A stretch of 64,000 bases of DNA, taken from positions 8,080,501 to 8,144,500 of the forward strand of contig OZ004586.1 of the NCBI GenBank assembly GCA_963924555.1. The letters are read 5' to 3'. Below the pieces are notes generated by a model. That model was not told where the DNA came from. It saw nothing but the letters and a program-made list of their open reading frames with translations, and searched no databases. Numbering within the stretch: position 1 is the first letter of the stretch; each line of letters opens with the position of its first letter. The position numbers were made by a program, and so were the translations under genes. This stretch comes from Crambe crambe (Eukaryota > Porifera > Demospongiae > Poecilosclerida > Crambeidae). Below, in pieces: positions 1-11,372 of the stretch.

Positions 1-684
1 TACTATTAAAAAGGTCTAGCTTTTTCTGAATCGCTAATATTTAATAGATTTTGCGAGACTACAAGATTAGATAGTATCTAGCCGGATAGCCTGATTATAG
101 GGCTTGATATAAGATATAAGCTACACAACTCACCAAAGTGGAGCGTAGAAAGAGGGAGACTAGGAGAACGTACCCTTGGCGTATCTCGCACATATGCGCA
201 TGCGCACAATATTGGCGCGAAATTCAAACTTATGCCACGCCTGAACCACGCCTTTTTCGCTTTAGCTTGCTGAAAGAACTTCACAGCCTTTTCAGACTGA
301 GATTTATCTGTTGGTCTTTTTACAGATTTCCAGTACGTACTGGTATAGATACTGTACACACATTAGCTAAGGCTAATCCTAGTGCACAAGGTTGTACGTT
401 GCAAAAGCAGTTGAAAACAGTCCACACAGCCACTCCCACCTGGTCCTCCTATTGAATATATGAAAATACTTAGCTAGTTCTTGACACAAGATTGTTACAA
501 TGTTAGTGAGTTTGATTACCCAAGTGGCTAGGTTCATGAATACTGGAAATGATTATCACCCTTCAATCATTATTCATGATAGTTATTATCTGTGTTTCAA
601 TCAATGATCTACGAGGTGTGACACGCCCCATGGATGAGCTAAAACAAACAAAAAATTCCTATGTAGCTAGCTATTTTTGCAATC
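1..684. other. Intergenic, no gene seen apart from one coding relic
   Basis: No supported gene lies here. The open frames on both strands are short and have no domain features. The only recognisable content is the relic at about 255-335, listed separately. The promoter of the kinase-Kelch gene that starts at 685 must lie here or upstream, but I see no clear core promoter motif. Confidence 0.5.
255..335 (-). pseudogene. Short relic of the coiled-coil gene found at 11373-12767
   Basis: Read on the minus strand, this translates to a segment containing SEKAVKFFQQA, which matches SEKAVKFLQQA in the intact gene at 11373-12767. At nucleotide level about 32 bases around 264-295 match 11832-11863 with a single difference seen, and similarity continues patchily through the CTGTTGGTCTTT stretch. 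The surrounding reading frame diverges at once, so this is a broken fragment of a paralogue and not a gene. A shared GGCGCGAAATT motif lies at about 214 here and at about 11279 beside the intact gene, which hints that a larger segment was copied and then eroded. Confidence 0.6.
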
Positions 685-3600
685 ATGGCATTAAGAAAAC
701 GTGGTGTGGCTCAGGCCTTCAGGAACAACCCCCAACTACGGCAGTTTGTGCTAACTGACGTCACTCCAACTGGTAAGATTCTGGGAACAGGTTCTTATGG
801 CTCAGTGGAAGAGGTCAGTTATGACTAGTATTTAGAGTGCATGCACTGAACCTCAAAATTATTCAACCAAGTAGACTGGAATGATGGAATGATGTACTGA
901 ACTGGAGTAGCTAGCTATATAAATATACGTAGAACATTCTGAGCAAGCAAGGTCATAGCTAATTAGTGGTAGCATATACTTCATGGTTTAGGTTTAGCAA
1001 CTAGAGCTACTTCCTTGGTGATAGACTATAAACCTAAACCATGAAATATATGCTATCAGATGGTAATACTTCTTGGCCTGTTGGTAGCTATAGCTGAATT
1101 AATCATTGCTATGTATCCGATGACTGCAAATAGCTATAGACCATTCAGTACCTTTGGGGCGTGTTCAAAACAGGGTAAACACAGATATTTTGAAAATGAA
1201 AGCTATGGGTTCAACTTTCACTTATAATAATTATACTTGCTTTGATGTAGCTATGTAGTTACAAACTACTATCTCCATAGACTTCCCACTATGGAGGGCA
1301 AAACTGCCCCACACAGTACAAAGTTTATAACTTTTTGAAGCTTTATAACTACCAACAGGGGTGGCCGAGGACCCCAAAAAGTGGGGGGGGGGGGGGGGGG
1401 GGGGCTCAAAATTGCGCATCGATGACTACTCCCGATGAGCTGTAATGATGTTCATGAAGGTTTTGATTCTATACATGTTGTGGCCAAACAACAATGCAGT
1501 CACTAATATGCAACATCATTAGTGACTAGACAGTAGACTTTACTGCTGCAGTTAGTCAATTATATAATGAGTCAAAAAGTGGGGAGGCTCAGACCCACCT
1601 GCTAAAAAGTGGGGGGGCTCTAGCCCCTCTCGCCCCCACCCTCAGCCGCCACTGACCAACCAGAGTCTTTATTAACTTCATAGCTTTCTTAATAGCTCTA
1701 TGCCTAGAGATTAATGTCAGTGAAATTTGAGCCCATACTGCTTTCATTATGGGCCTCACTATTCTACGGAACGGAATGGAACGGTTCTGGGACCCTTCAC
1801 CCTATTTTCACAGAACAGAATTTTCACTGCGCACGTGTATGCGCAACAGTTTGGGGTCCCTAGCCTGATGAAAGTGTGTCATAGCGGATCTTCTTGCCAT
1901 TTAAGTTGTGCTCTTTCTCTCTGAGATGAACAAGTGGAATATTCTCTCAGAATTACTCAAGATTCCCAATAGCTACATATACAATAATAAAAATTAATAT
2001 CAATAATTAATCACAATTAGTGTTTTATTGAAGCATAACAGATTTTATAATCTTCTAATGACTATAGGCTATGCATATTCTTGGATTCTCATGCTAGGTA
2101 CCTAGCTATATATATTACTCATGTTTCCTGGTGTTTTACAGCTAGTGCTGTAGCTAGTTTGAAAGTTGCTAACAGAGAAAATACTCTTCTGAGGAAGGTT
2201 AGATGAGCAGTGCTGCTCTGCAGCCGCTACTGTAGATCATCAAGTTGATGATCTTGCAAAATGTGGTAATTAACATTACCTCCTTGTAGCTAATTGTATC
2301 AATGTATGCTTTAAGCAATAGGGTCTGCAATGTAAAAAATCAACAAGAGAATCTCAAAATCTTCAGCATTACTCTACGTATACGTATATACGTATATGCA
2401 TGTGCAGGTGCTACTTACTAATCAGGGACACTCATGTGCATGTGCAGTGAAATTCTGTTCCGTCCCGGAACCATTCCATTCCGTTCCGTAGAATAGTGAA
2501 GCCCTTCATTCTTGTTTTTTAACTGGTTTTGGACACACCCCAAAAGGCAATGGTGGTCTATACGACCAAATTAATGTTTCAGCACCAATTTATCTCCAGT
2601 ATTCCACTCTCCAGTATTCCACTCCAGTGACTGTAGACACCCTATCCAACCTCAATCTTGATCAACTGATTTAAAAAGTGCAATACATTGTGCTACATTT
2701 TTGCTATAGTAATTAGCTACCAATTTCTAATTAGCTACTACAAGTATAAAGAATAAAGAAATTTTGCGACAGATATTATTAATTTTCTGGTGTTAAATTT
2801 AAACAATAGCTATTTTAGTAATGATTACGGGTGTACTGCATGGGGTGCAGGATCACGTGCACCCATACCATCCAGGTTAGCTAATCATTTACACTAACAG
2901 TAGCTATAGCTAGTGAAATCAAACCTGAAAAGACAGGTGGGCAAGAAGTATGAAAGCTCTGAAGTTTAGACCATGTTGGAGTAAGAGTTTGATTAGGTTT
3001 ACATAACTACGTAGCTACAGCTATAAAAAATAGCATTAATGGAAAGTTGAAAAGTTTGTGTGGCTACATACCTTGAAGAAGAAGGTAAAAAGGTAGCTAA
3101 AACATTTGGAGGCAGTATGGAAACTGTAGCTACTTCTTAACTGCAACCATATGTACTTACCCATAATAATTTTTGAGGGAGAGGAACTAACACTCACTCA
3201 TAGGGATGTCATGTTTTTGCTGCTACATGTAACTGATTAAAATGGTTACATATGATATCTAATTCTATAGCTTAATAACCTCCCTCATCACCTCAGAATC
3301 CAGCTTCTTTTTTTTTTTCTTTTTTTTTGGGGGGGGGGGGGGGGGGGGGGGGTTAGGTAATTAAAAAATTTAGGCCAAAGCTCTCCCCGGATAATTGAAA
3401 GCTGCACTGTTATAGTACCTTGCCGCTGAGACCCACCTGTAAGAGGTTGTTGAATTAATTGCCCTGTACCATACAAGTATAATTGAATGCAAGGATGAAA
3501 CCAAATCTGGGTAGCTATACTGTCACCAAAAGTGACAAAAATTAAGAGTGAAATGAAAGTTTTCACAGCAGGCATACAATTAAGTTACATGTGTGGCACA

Positions 3601-6600
3601 ACATTTAATGCATAGAAATGTATAATTTGGCAAGAAGTGCTGATCTTAGCATATTGGATTAATATTCTTCCACAGGTGAAGTATCAACATCTTGTCTGTG
3701 CTGGAAAAAAGATTCATGAAGCTCTCATAGAAGAAGGCAATGAAGGAGTGACTGAGCTTGTCCAAAAGTATGAACAGGAGTGTCAATTAATGTCCAGCCT
3801 CCGCCACCCTAATATTACCCTGTTCCTGGGCCTCTGCTTCCTCCCTGAGACTCAGCTGCCTCTGCTAGTGATGGAGCAACTTGAGACAAGCCTTGATGAC
3901 CTACTTGAGCACATGCCTGGCCTCCCTCTCTCCCTCAAGCACTCTGTCTTGGAGGACGTGGCCAGTGGACTGGTCTATCTCCACAAAAGGACACCTCCGG
4001 TCATCCACAGGGACCTGACTGCTAAGAATATCCTCCTCACTTCTTCTCTGGTCGCAAAGATCACAGACATGGGTAACTCCCGTATTGTCAACATAAGACC
4101 AGGGCAGATGGCCAGGACACTCTCCAAGGCACCAGGGACACTTGTGTACATGCCACCAGAAGCTCTGGGAGAAACTCACCGCTATGGACCATCCCTTGAT
4201 ATCTTCTCCTTTGGCCACCTTGCTCTCTACACAATCATACAGGTTAGTGCCATATTCAGCTATATAGCTATTTGACGTAGCAGGCATATGAATTAGAAAT
4301 TCCCAGGTGAGCTTCTCCATAACACTTTCCTTGATCCTGATAACACTGGAGAAGTCCATGCCAGGACTGAATTGGAGCGACGAGGGGAGTACATTGAGAT
4401 ATTGGAGCGTCGAGTTGGCATGGAGCACCCTGCTCTGGTGCAGCTTGTCAAGCAGTGTCTTCATGATGATCCAGCTGAAAGGCCAATCACTGATGAGGTG
4501 CTAACTAGTCTCCAGATCATGAAGATGGAGGTGGATGGAGAGTATGGAGCCAGTATGATCAAGTTAGACATTGCAAGGGTTAGGTTTGCTAAAGATATGA
4601 AAATGAAAGACAAAAGGATAAGGGAACTTGCTCAAATCAAGGTAAGCTAAAAATTGATCTGCTTACAGATAATAGTCATAGCTATCTATTAATTCTTCCA
4701 TCAGGAACAGCAACAGAATGAAATAGAAAGGCAGCAAACTGGGTTAGAAGAAATGGCACAAGAACTAGAAGTGACTCGAGTAAGAGTACATGTATGATAT
4801 ACTGAGCAGCAGCTCTCATAATTGACTACAATCATCATTCAGGAGAGAGATAGACATAACCAGGAAGATATTGTGACCAAAAACAGGGAAATTGCTTCCA
4901 AGGATAGCCAAATTCAACATCTACAAAGTGAAGTGGAAGCTAGGGACAGGCAGCTCCAGCAGTTACAGAGTGAAGCAGAAGGTTTTGAAAGACAACTCCA
5001 GCAGTTACACAGTGAGATTGATGCTAGGGACAGACAACTCCAGCAGTTACACAGTGAGATTGAAGCTAGGAACAGACAACTCCAGCAGAAGAAGAATGAG
5101 GTGGAAGCTAGGGAGAGGCAACTCCAGCAGTTAAGGAATGAAACTAAAGCAAGAGATGAACAAATAACTACAACACAAAAACAAATGGAGGTATTTAAAT
5201 CTGCTTGAGAAAATGCATTGCATCACAGAATTTATGCCAGAGATATAGCTATAGCTAGCTATATACAGAGGAACCTCCAATAATGGAAGAGGACAAACCT
5301 CTCAACAATGGACAACTTAATGTTATACTCGATACAAAATAACCTCTGAAATTCAAAAAGGACAATCGCTCAACAAAGGACAACTGCATGTAGCTATTTC
5401 ATATAGTTATATTGAGCTGCTATAGCTACATAATTCTTACAGCTTTGTGGTAGCTACCTGCTATCTTCTTAAAATCTCTAGCATCATAATTCTCTGTTAA
5501 TTATGACTTCTGTTGGCATCAATATCTAAGCTGTAGCTGTCATCTGCTGTCATGATGTTCTCCGTCTGTAGGATCTACATGCAAACTTGGAGTCAAAAGA
5601 GTCTCGACTGAGGGAGGAACTACAAACTAAGGATGCTGAGATCAGCAAACTAACAGAGGAACTGAAAAAATGGGAGGAACAGGAGGTGGCAGGAAAGGTC
5701 AGAGTCTCTGTTAGGTCATCACTATAGCTACTTTCATTGTTCATAATATCCTTTTTGTAGGTACCTGAATTCCCTCTTCAACTAAGGTGGAATCGTGGTC
5801 CAGATATGCCATTCGAGATGACTGGTCCTATACAATCTGTAGTTGTGCAGGGGACAGTGTACGTGGGAGGAGGATACACTGAACATGAGGAGGATGGGTA
5901 CAGAATCATGGAATATGACACTCTCTTGGGGGAATGGACCACATTGCCTCCATATAGAGCATGTTTGTTTGCTGTAACATCAATCAATAAGCAATTAGTG
6001 CTAGTGGGTGGATGGAAAATTGATCACGAAAGCAAGGTACTGGGCGTGTGGAAATCTGCAAGCAAGGAATGGGTACACCCCTATCCTGATATGCCCACAG
6101 CACGATTAAATTCCTCTGCAGTTCCCTATAAAGAATGGCTAGCAGTAGCTGGAGGGAAGACTGAGGAGGGACATGAACTGACATCTGTTGAAGTCATGAA
6201 TGTTGACAGTAAGCAATGGTATTCTGCACGTTCGATGCCAGTGGGATGGCATGGCATGAAGACAGCTACACTTCGTGATGTGTGGTATCTTATGGGTGGA
6301 TGTATGGGAAAGTATTATACATCCAAGGTGTGTAGAGTGTCTCTCCCAGCTCTCATATCTCAGCTTGACCTAGAGAGTTCTAGCAAGAGACAGAGACAGA
6401 TCTGGACTGAGCTATCTAAGCTTAACGTTCATGGATCCACTCCGCTCTCCATCAGTGGGTCTCTGCTTGCACTAGGTGGCATGAAGGATAAAGACGTGAC
6501 TTCAATTCAACTCTACCAACCTCAGACTGAGAAATGGCTAAAAGTTGGGGATTTGCCATCTCCACGATGTCGAAGTAGCAGTGCAATGATCACTGAGAGA

Positions 6601-6681
6601 GATATACTACTTGTTGGAGGAGAAGAAGATTGGAAAAAGACAAGAAGAACTGATATAGCCTTTGATTATAATTATATCTAG
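685..6681 (+). CDS. Protein kinase - coiled coil - Kelch repeat protein
   Basis: Seven exons join in phase to give 836 residues: 685-813, 3676-4242, 4297-4641, 4705-4779, 4843-5190, 5572-5697, 5761-6681. The kinase domain spans about residues 30-300. It shows the glycine loop GTGSYGS (34-40, end of exon 1), a lysine at 54-55, HRD (154-156) with catalytic sequence HRDLTAKN, DMG in place of DFG (174-176) and MPPEA in place of APE. All key catalytic residues are present, so an active Ser/Thr or dual-specificity kinase is likely. Exons 4-6 encode a coiled coil with repeats of the form RQLQQLxSExEAxD. The last exon carries about five Kelch repeats ending in paired glycines (VGGG, VGGW, VAGG, LMGG, LALGG), expected to form a beta-propeller for partner binding. 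No signal peptide or transmembrane segment is visible, so it is probably cytoplasmic. Kinase-Kelch fusions of this type are known to me from sponges. The start is the only ATG close upstream of the glycine loop. Confidence 0.88.
968..1057. repeat. Imperfect hairpin in intron 1
   Basis: The arm at 968-996 (core TTCATGGTTTAGGTTTA) is mirrored at 1029-1057 by its reverse complement with about two mismatches and a loop of about 32 bases. It looks like a very small foldback element. Confidence 0.75.
1383..1404 (+). repeat. Poly(G) run, 22 bases
   Basis: Uninterrupted guanine run within intron 1, preceded by GT. Its length is prone to assembly error. Confidence 0.9.
1751..2504. mobile_element. MITE-like element with long terminal inverted repeats
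   Basis: The left end (1751-1793) starts GGGCCTCACTATTCTACGGA and the right end (2462-2504) is its reverse complement with three differences seen over 43 bases. Weaker similarity runs further inward (ACAGAATTTTCACTGC against ACAGAATTTCACTGCAC), so each arm is about 80-90 bases with a gap. No transposase frame lies between the arms. The flanks share a TTCATT-like word on both sides, but a clean target duplication is not certain. Superfamily unknown. Confidence 0.75.
3308..3352 (+). repeat. Poly(T) followed by a poly(G) run of 24
   Basis: A thymine-rich run (3308-3328) leads directly into 24 guanines (3329-3352) in intron 1. Confidence 0.9.
5265..5400. repeat. Degenerate copy of a GGAACCTC...GGACAA foldback family
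   Basis: Contains GGAACCTCCAATAATGGAAG followed by GAGGACAAACCT, and later CAACAAAGGACAACTG. These words recur in better-preserved copies at 16483-16612, 28383-28552 and 45228-45358. This copy lies in the intron between the two coiled-coil exons at 4843-5190 and 5572-5697. Confidence 0.5.
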
Positions 6682-7396
6682 TGCTATTAGTTAATTAGTT
6701 TTGAACAGTGCCCCATGGGACAATGTTACATGGATGGACATCTGCTTTCTATACTGTAATTATTAGTCTGTAGATACAGTATCTACTTGTTTCACTACAC
6801 CTTCTTTGTGTTTAATTAACCCTCAGTGCATGCGCAAGGGTTACAGGAGTGTGTATTAAGATTTTTCCAGGCTGTTGACTTATTCTCCACGTCATAAGTC
6901 TTATAGCTAATGACACTATTCAACCTTATCCAAGCATCGTTCTGCATGGTGGGAGTGATCTTGAGATAGTGGACAGTTGGGAGGTGGACATTTGAACACT
7001 GACCAGTAGTGACAGGAAAGAGACCAGTTTTCTGTTTTAGTAAAAGGGTTGGAATCTAGGCTCCAGTTGCTCCGGTGCACCGTTGTCGTTGAAATAACAA
7101 GGTGAGTGGCTAGTAGCTAGCTATGAGTTTCTTATTGCTACCATCTAGTGAGGTTCTGGAATAACGTAGGTAGATCTAGCTACTTGTTTTATACTTTCTC
7201 TGGCATTGTGACCAAGGATCTATTGTAGTAAGCTAGCTATACTCGATGCTTTAGTTACCTTGCATGGCTTCTAAGTATCATAGAATCTAAGTGGTTTGCT
7301 TGAATGAATTATACACCTCAACCAATGGGATCTCCTCGACCTCAGGTGTAATTTAACAGGTCAGTTAGAAAGTGCTGCAATTCTCAAATGTAGCTA
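6682..7396. other. Intergenic spacer
   Basis: Nothing recognisable lies between the Kelch gene stop and the left end of the transposon. It is AT-rich sequence with scattered TAGCTA words. Confidence 0.5.
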
Positions 7397-10300
7397 GGCC
7401 ATACCAAATTGATTGCTTATTTCTCAGATTTTTGGAACAAAAATTTGACCAGGCCACCCGAAAAACAAAAAACAAAAAAAAAACAAAAATAAAAAAAAAA
7501 CATCATTAGAAGAGGTATAATAATATTATATACATAGGCTAATAGAAATATACGTTTATAAAACATTTAAAGTTAAACATTAATGCTAAGAATATATAAT
7601 ATAATTGCTAATCACTTCTCTTTTCTTGGTCTTTTGGGTATATTAGAAGGTTGCCTGCAAATAATCTTTTTGCCTTCACTCTTGCAGAGAAAACATATGG
7701 GCAATACTGTTGCATAACTTTCTCTGAGTTCTTGAATCTCACTGTCATCAATAAGTGTTTCAGCTCCCATGCCACAATAGTAGCATATCCCAGGGAAGCT
7801 GACAAGAGTAGATTTATAATATTGCACTTCAATTGGGGAGTTACACACCAAAGCTTCTCGTACTACAACAGTATCTAAACATGGCGAGGCCTCTGGAAAC
7901 AGTGAACCACCACAAGTATAGACCTTACTTTCCTTGATACGTTTTATAGCTAGCAACACAGTTGCAGAAGGCTTTGAGTGGGAATAGACACACCTTGGCT
8001 TTCTACATTCAGCACAAACAATGACACACCTGACTTTAGCATTCACGAGTAACCCTTTTCGTCCTTTATCAATGGCTTTTGACTCTTCAGATACAACTGG
8101 AGTATATGAAGGACGGTCCTTTTCATTTGGTGATGTACCAAAGAGAATGTCGAAACTTTGATAATGCTCTTTGTCTCAATTCAAAAGTGGCAGAGGAAGA
8201 AATGAAAGCTTGTCAAATACATCATCACATAATCTTATCGGGTGCTCACAGCAATAGAAACAAGTGGGATCTCGACATTTTTTAAGTTGAAAAGCATAAT
8301 GTGAGGAATGGCTATGCTTCTTCAAGAACTGTTGAAGAGCAGTGCACTTCTCCAGATCTGCCTTTGACAGCTTGTCACGATGTAGGTCAGGGTCAATAAA
8401 ACTAGAATGGGAAAAGAGTTCTGAAAGGTTTGCAGGTACACCAAGTTTAATCACACAATCTTTAACATGCATTGACTGAAATCGTTGTGCAACCGCTATA
8501 TGATTGGAGAAGACATAGCATCACAAAGGGCCTCACCTAACTCTGGACTTTTATCAATTTCAGTACGTATGTCACTCAATGTATTCTTGTTTCGAACTAG
8601 TGATTCAAATTCTGGAGGCATTGAGGAACGTGCAAGGGAGACATTTTGCAATGCAAAGTTAAGTGTAGCCATTACTCGTTCAGCGATATTCTGCCAAGAC
8701 TGATAAGGACAAGTACGAATGCAAATGAGCATGTCTAAGTCCAATGCTCTAAACAAACAAAGGTTAGCTATTTTAACAGAACCAAAAGTGACTCTGTGGT
8801 CAGGCCCACCATCGCTCACTATTATTATCATTACTGGCTTTGTGGCAGCAGATGAGTTGGTACTGTAGTGAGTACGAATTATGTCAGCCATTTCTGATGC
8901 ATGACGCAAAGCTGATGATGGCTGTGTAACTTTATCTTTACTTGTTACAAAGGTCTGGCCATTAAAAAAAGAATCAGTAGGCATTTCTGGGATGTCAACG
9001 ACAAATGCCACAGAGGGCACTATTCCATTGACATGAAAATCATGATCCAGTGCCACTAATTGAGGACCATCAATTGCAACCAAAGAACGATTATGGCCCC
9101 TAACCCCAGTGGACACAGGACAATCAGGATACCCCACCGGTATAATAGCTTTGTCATCAACAGAAATATATTGACAATAATCACGAAAAACCACTGCAAA
9201 TGCTCTTGCATATTTCAACAAAGCACTCACATAATGAGAATCAATATGATCCTTATGGAGTTGGCGTACCTGTATACCAAACTTCACACGAAATCGTCCT
9301 GTATACTTTAGAGCACGCAATGTATATTTATTGGCAGGCCAAAATTGCAAGCGTATCCACTCTAAACATGGAATGGGTGGGCACTGATTGGGAAACTTTG
9401 CTTTCAATCTAGCCTGAATTAACTCCCTCAAATGCCTGAGTGATGTAGCAAATGGCATATGAAGCACATCACCATGCCTCCTCTCGTCCACTGCTAATAC
9501 TTCCTCATCCAAAAATGCCTGTAATTCACCCCAAAAGGGGTCAAACTGACAAGTATTAACTTTTCCATTAAACCGTCGTAAATCTATTATGATGTCTGGA
9601 TCATCGACCTCCAATAATGCCTGAGCTACACGCTCATCAACAGCAGCTTGATCACTAGTAATAGCTGCACTGCCATCATTTAATAAAGTCCGGTACATAT
9701 TTCGTAACAAACACTTGGGTATACTCACACGTTGACTATACTTTTGAAGGAAATCTCTTCACATAGCACGGGTAGAATATTTAACTTGCATGCTGGTAAG
9801 CTCAGAAAAAATACTAGCAACAGCACTATGATCAACAGGTCCCTCAGGAACCTTCCACACGTATGTAATAGTGCCCAGTGAATTACCATATGCATAATGG
9901 TACACTTGTATGGAAAAAGGAAGTGAAAGCTTGGCTAGCCAATGCCTTCTAGCATACTTGTCATCTGGAACATATGGATAAACACATACTGGCTTATACA
10001 TGGGTAACTGCCTCAGGTCTTCTTCAAGTTGAATGTACTCAGACACAGGAGGACCAGTACGAGCAGGAAGAGTTAAAAGGGATGCATTATCATTACTCTG
10101 GAATGGTTCAGGAGACATATGATGCCTTTTCATATCAGAATTTTTTTGTTTCAAATAATGCAAATAAGCATTCATAGCTTCCAAAAGGGCTTCTACTGGC
10201 TGTTGAAGCGGTAGAAGTGATCTATCATTTAACCAAGGCTGCATGACACAATCACTAAGGTCTTCAACATACTGGGTCAAAATATCAGAAGACAAGCGAG

Positions 10301-11233
10301 GCTCCTTCTCTTTTTTATGCTTATAATCATTATAACCATGGAAAGATTCAAATAGGAGGGGGATGTGTATTCCACGGGCCAAGAACTTGTCGTGATGGGG
10401 GTCTAGATACCATAACACTCGTGCCAACTTTTGTACAAACCTCACTCCTATAGTTCCAACACAATCTCGCCTCCATCCAATATTCATATCTTTCAGTTTA
10501 CCTACACACAAAATTTGATGCTACTATAATCTTGATAAGCATTCAAAACATTGCATACCAATCAAATCATTGTGAAGCTTTTGATCAGAACGGAGCGTTT
10601 TCCCACTTGTAGGAGAGATAAAGCTTGGAAGAACTCTTTCACGACTTGCTGCCATAAGCACACTAGAAGCCGTTCGTGATGGCCAATTTCTCTCCTCACT
10701 ACTACCCTTGAGGTAGATGCATACATGCATACATCTGAACTGGTCACACAAGCTGATAGGAGCAGATGGGGGGACATCATGGGTGTCAACAAACTTTTCA
10801 TCTTTAGTAATAGCAATACGAGATATTATTTCATCTTCAAATTCAAGATCCATCTGTACAAAAACACAGAGGCCATGCTATTGTAAGATGCTGATCATCT
10901 AAAAGTGCTGGCTTCAAGTGAGAGTTTACCTAGCAAAGAAGGCTCCCAAATGTGTCTTCCCATCCACACTTGACTATTGTCCTCTTTTTCACCACTTCTT
11001 GGCAGCGCTTCACAATAATGCTCAACCACGCAAAAGTAGTATGACCCATCAACGATGATGTGTGACTGCTGGACCCTGAACACTTATTAGTGACACGTGA
11101 TCCGTTCGCGCGCTCCCTGTGCGCATGCGCACGGTGGAAAAGGAGGTCGAAAATTTTTTTTTTTTTTTTAATCCAATCTCCAAAAATTTTGGCCCGCCGG
11201 ATCTGAGAAACAAGTAATCAATTTGGTATGGCC
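7397..11233. mobile_element. Decayed 3.8 kb DNA transposon with inverted repeats and CTA flanks
   Basis: The left end begins GGCCATACCAAATTGATT at 7397. The right end is its reverse complement, finishing at 11233, with two mismatches over about 33 bases. Weaker similarity follows around AAAATTT. The trinucleotide CTA flanks both ends (7394-7396 and 11234-11236), consistent with a 3-bp target duplication. Both inner ends carry A- or T-rich runs (7461-7500 and 11155-11170). The element encloses a minus-strand transposase with several disabling changes. I cannot assign it to a named superfamily from memory. Confidence 0.8.
7612..10853 (-). pseudogene. DDE-type transposase, interrupted
   Basis: On the minus strand the protein is read in pieces: 10853-10559, a 57-base intron (10502-10558), then 10501-7612. 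An in-frame TGA at 9759-9761 interrupts it, a single-frame shift lies near 8470-8500, and another in-frame TGA ends at 8176. Between the stops the frame continues with sensible protein on both sides, so these look like decay of one gene. The core (8496-9728) carries a likely catalytic triad: VDDKA, then SDGGPDH, then AERVM about 45 residues later. The C-terminal part is cysteine-rich (CFYCC, CAECRKPRC, CYYCGMG), probably metal-binding. A possible upstream exon (about 10929-11083) has a good donor, but its phase does not fit the next exon, so I left it out. Confidence 0.78.
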
Positions 11234-11372
11234 CTAATACCTAATGTCAAAGAGAAAATCTATAAGTGGTATATATTGGCGCGAAATTATTCTGAGCCAT
11301 GCCTATAGCAGCTTATGAATTAGTTAACTATTACAATTCCTCTGTACATGTATTAGTTCTGTTACATAGCTG

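Larger units (their letters stand above)
814..3675 (+). other. Large first intron of the kinase-Kelch gene
   Basis: This 2.86 kb intron separates the glycine-loop exon from the rest of the kinase domain. It holds a hairpin (968-1057), two long guanine runs (1383-1404 and 3329-3352) and a MITE-like element (1751-2504). I see no coding exon inside it. The donor GTCAGT is weaker than average. Confidence 0.7.

Noticed and set aside
138..455. Plus-strand open frame of about 105 codons at the left edge
   Set aside because: No domain pattern, overlaps the minus-strand relic and lies in repeat-like sequence.
8176..9761. The two TGA codons in the transposase as recoded (selenocysteine) codons
   Set aside because: A separate frame change in the same gene points to decay, and no selenocysteine insertion element was seen.
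10895..11083. Extra upstream exon of the 3.8 kb transposon protein
   Set aside because: The sequence looks protein-like and has a donor at its end, but joining it to the next exon creates an immediate stop; kept out of the gene model.
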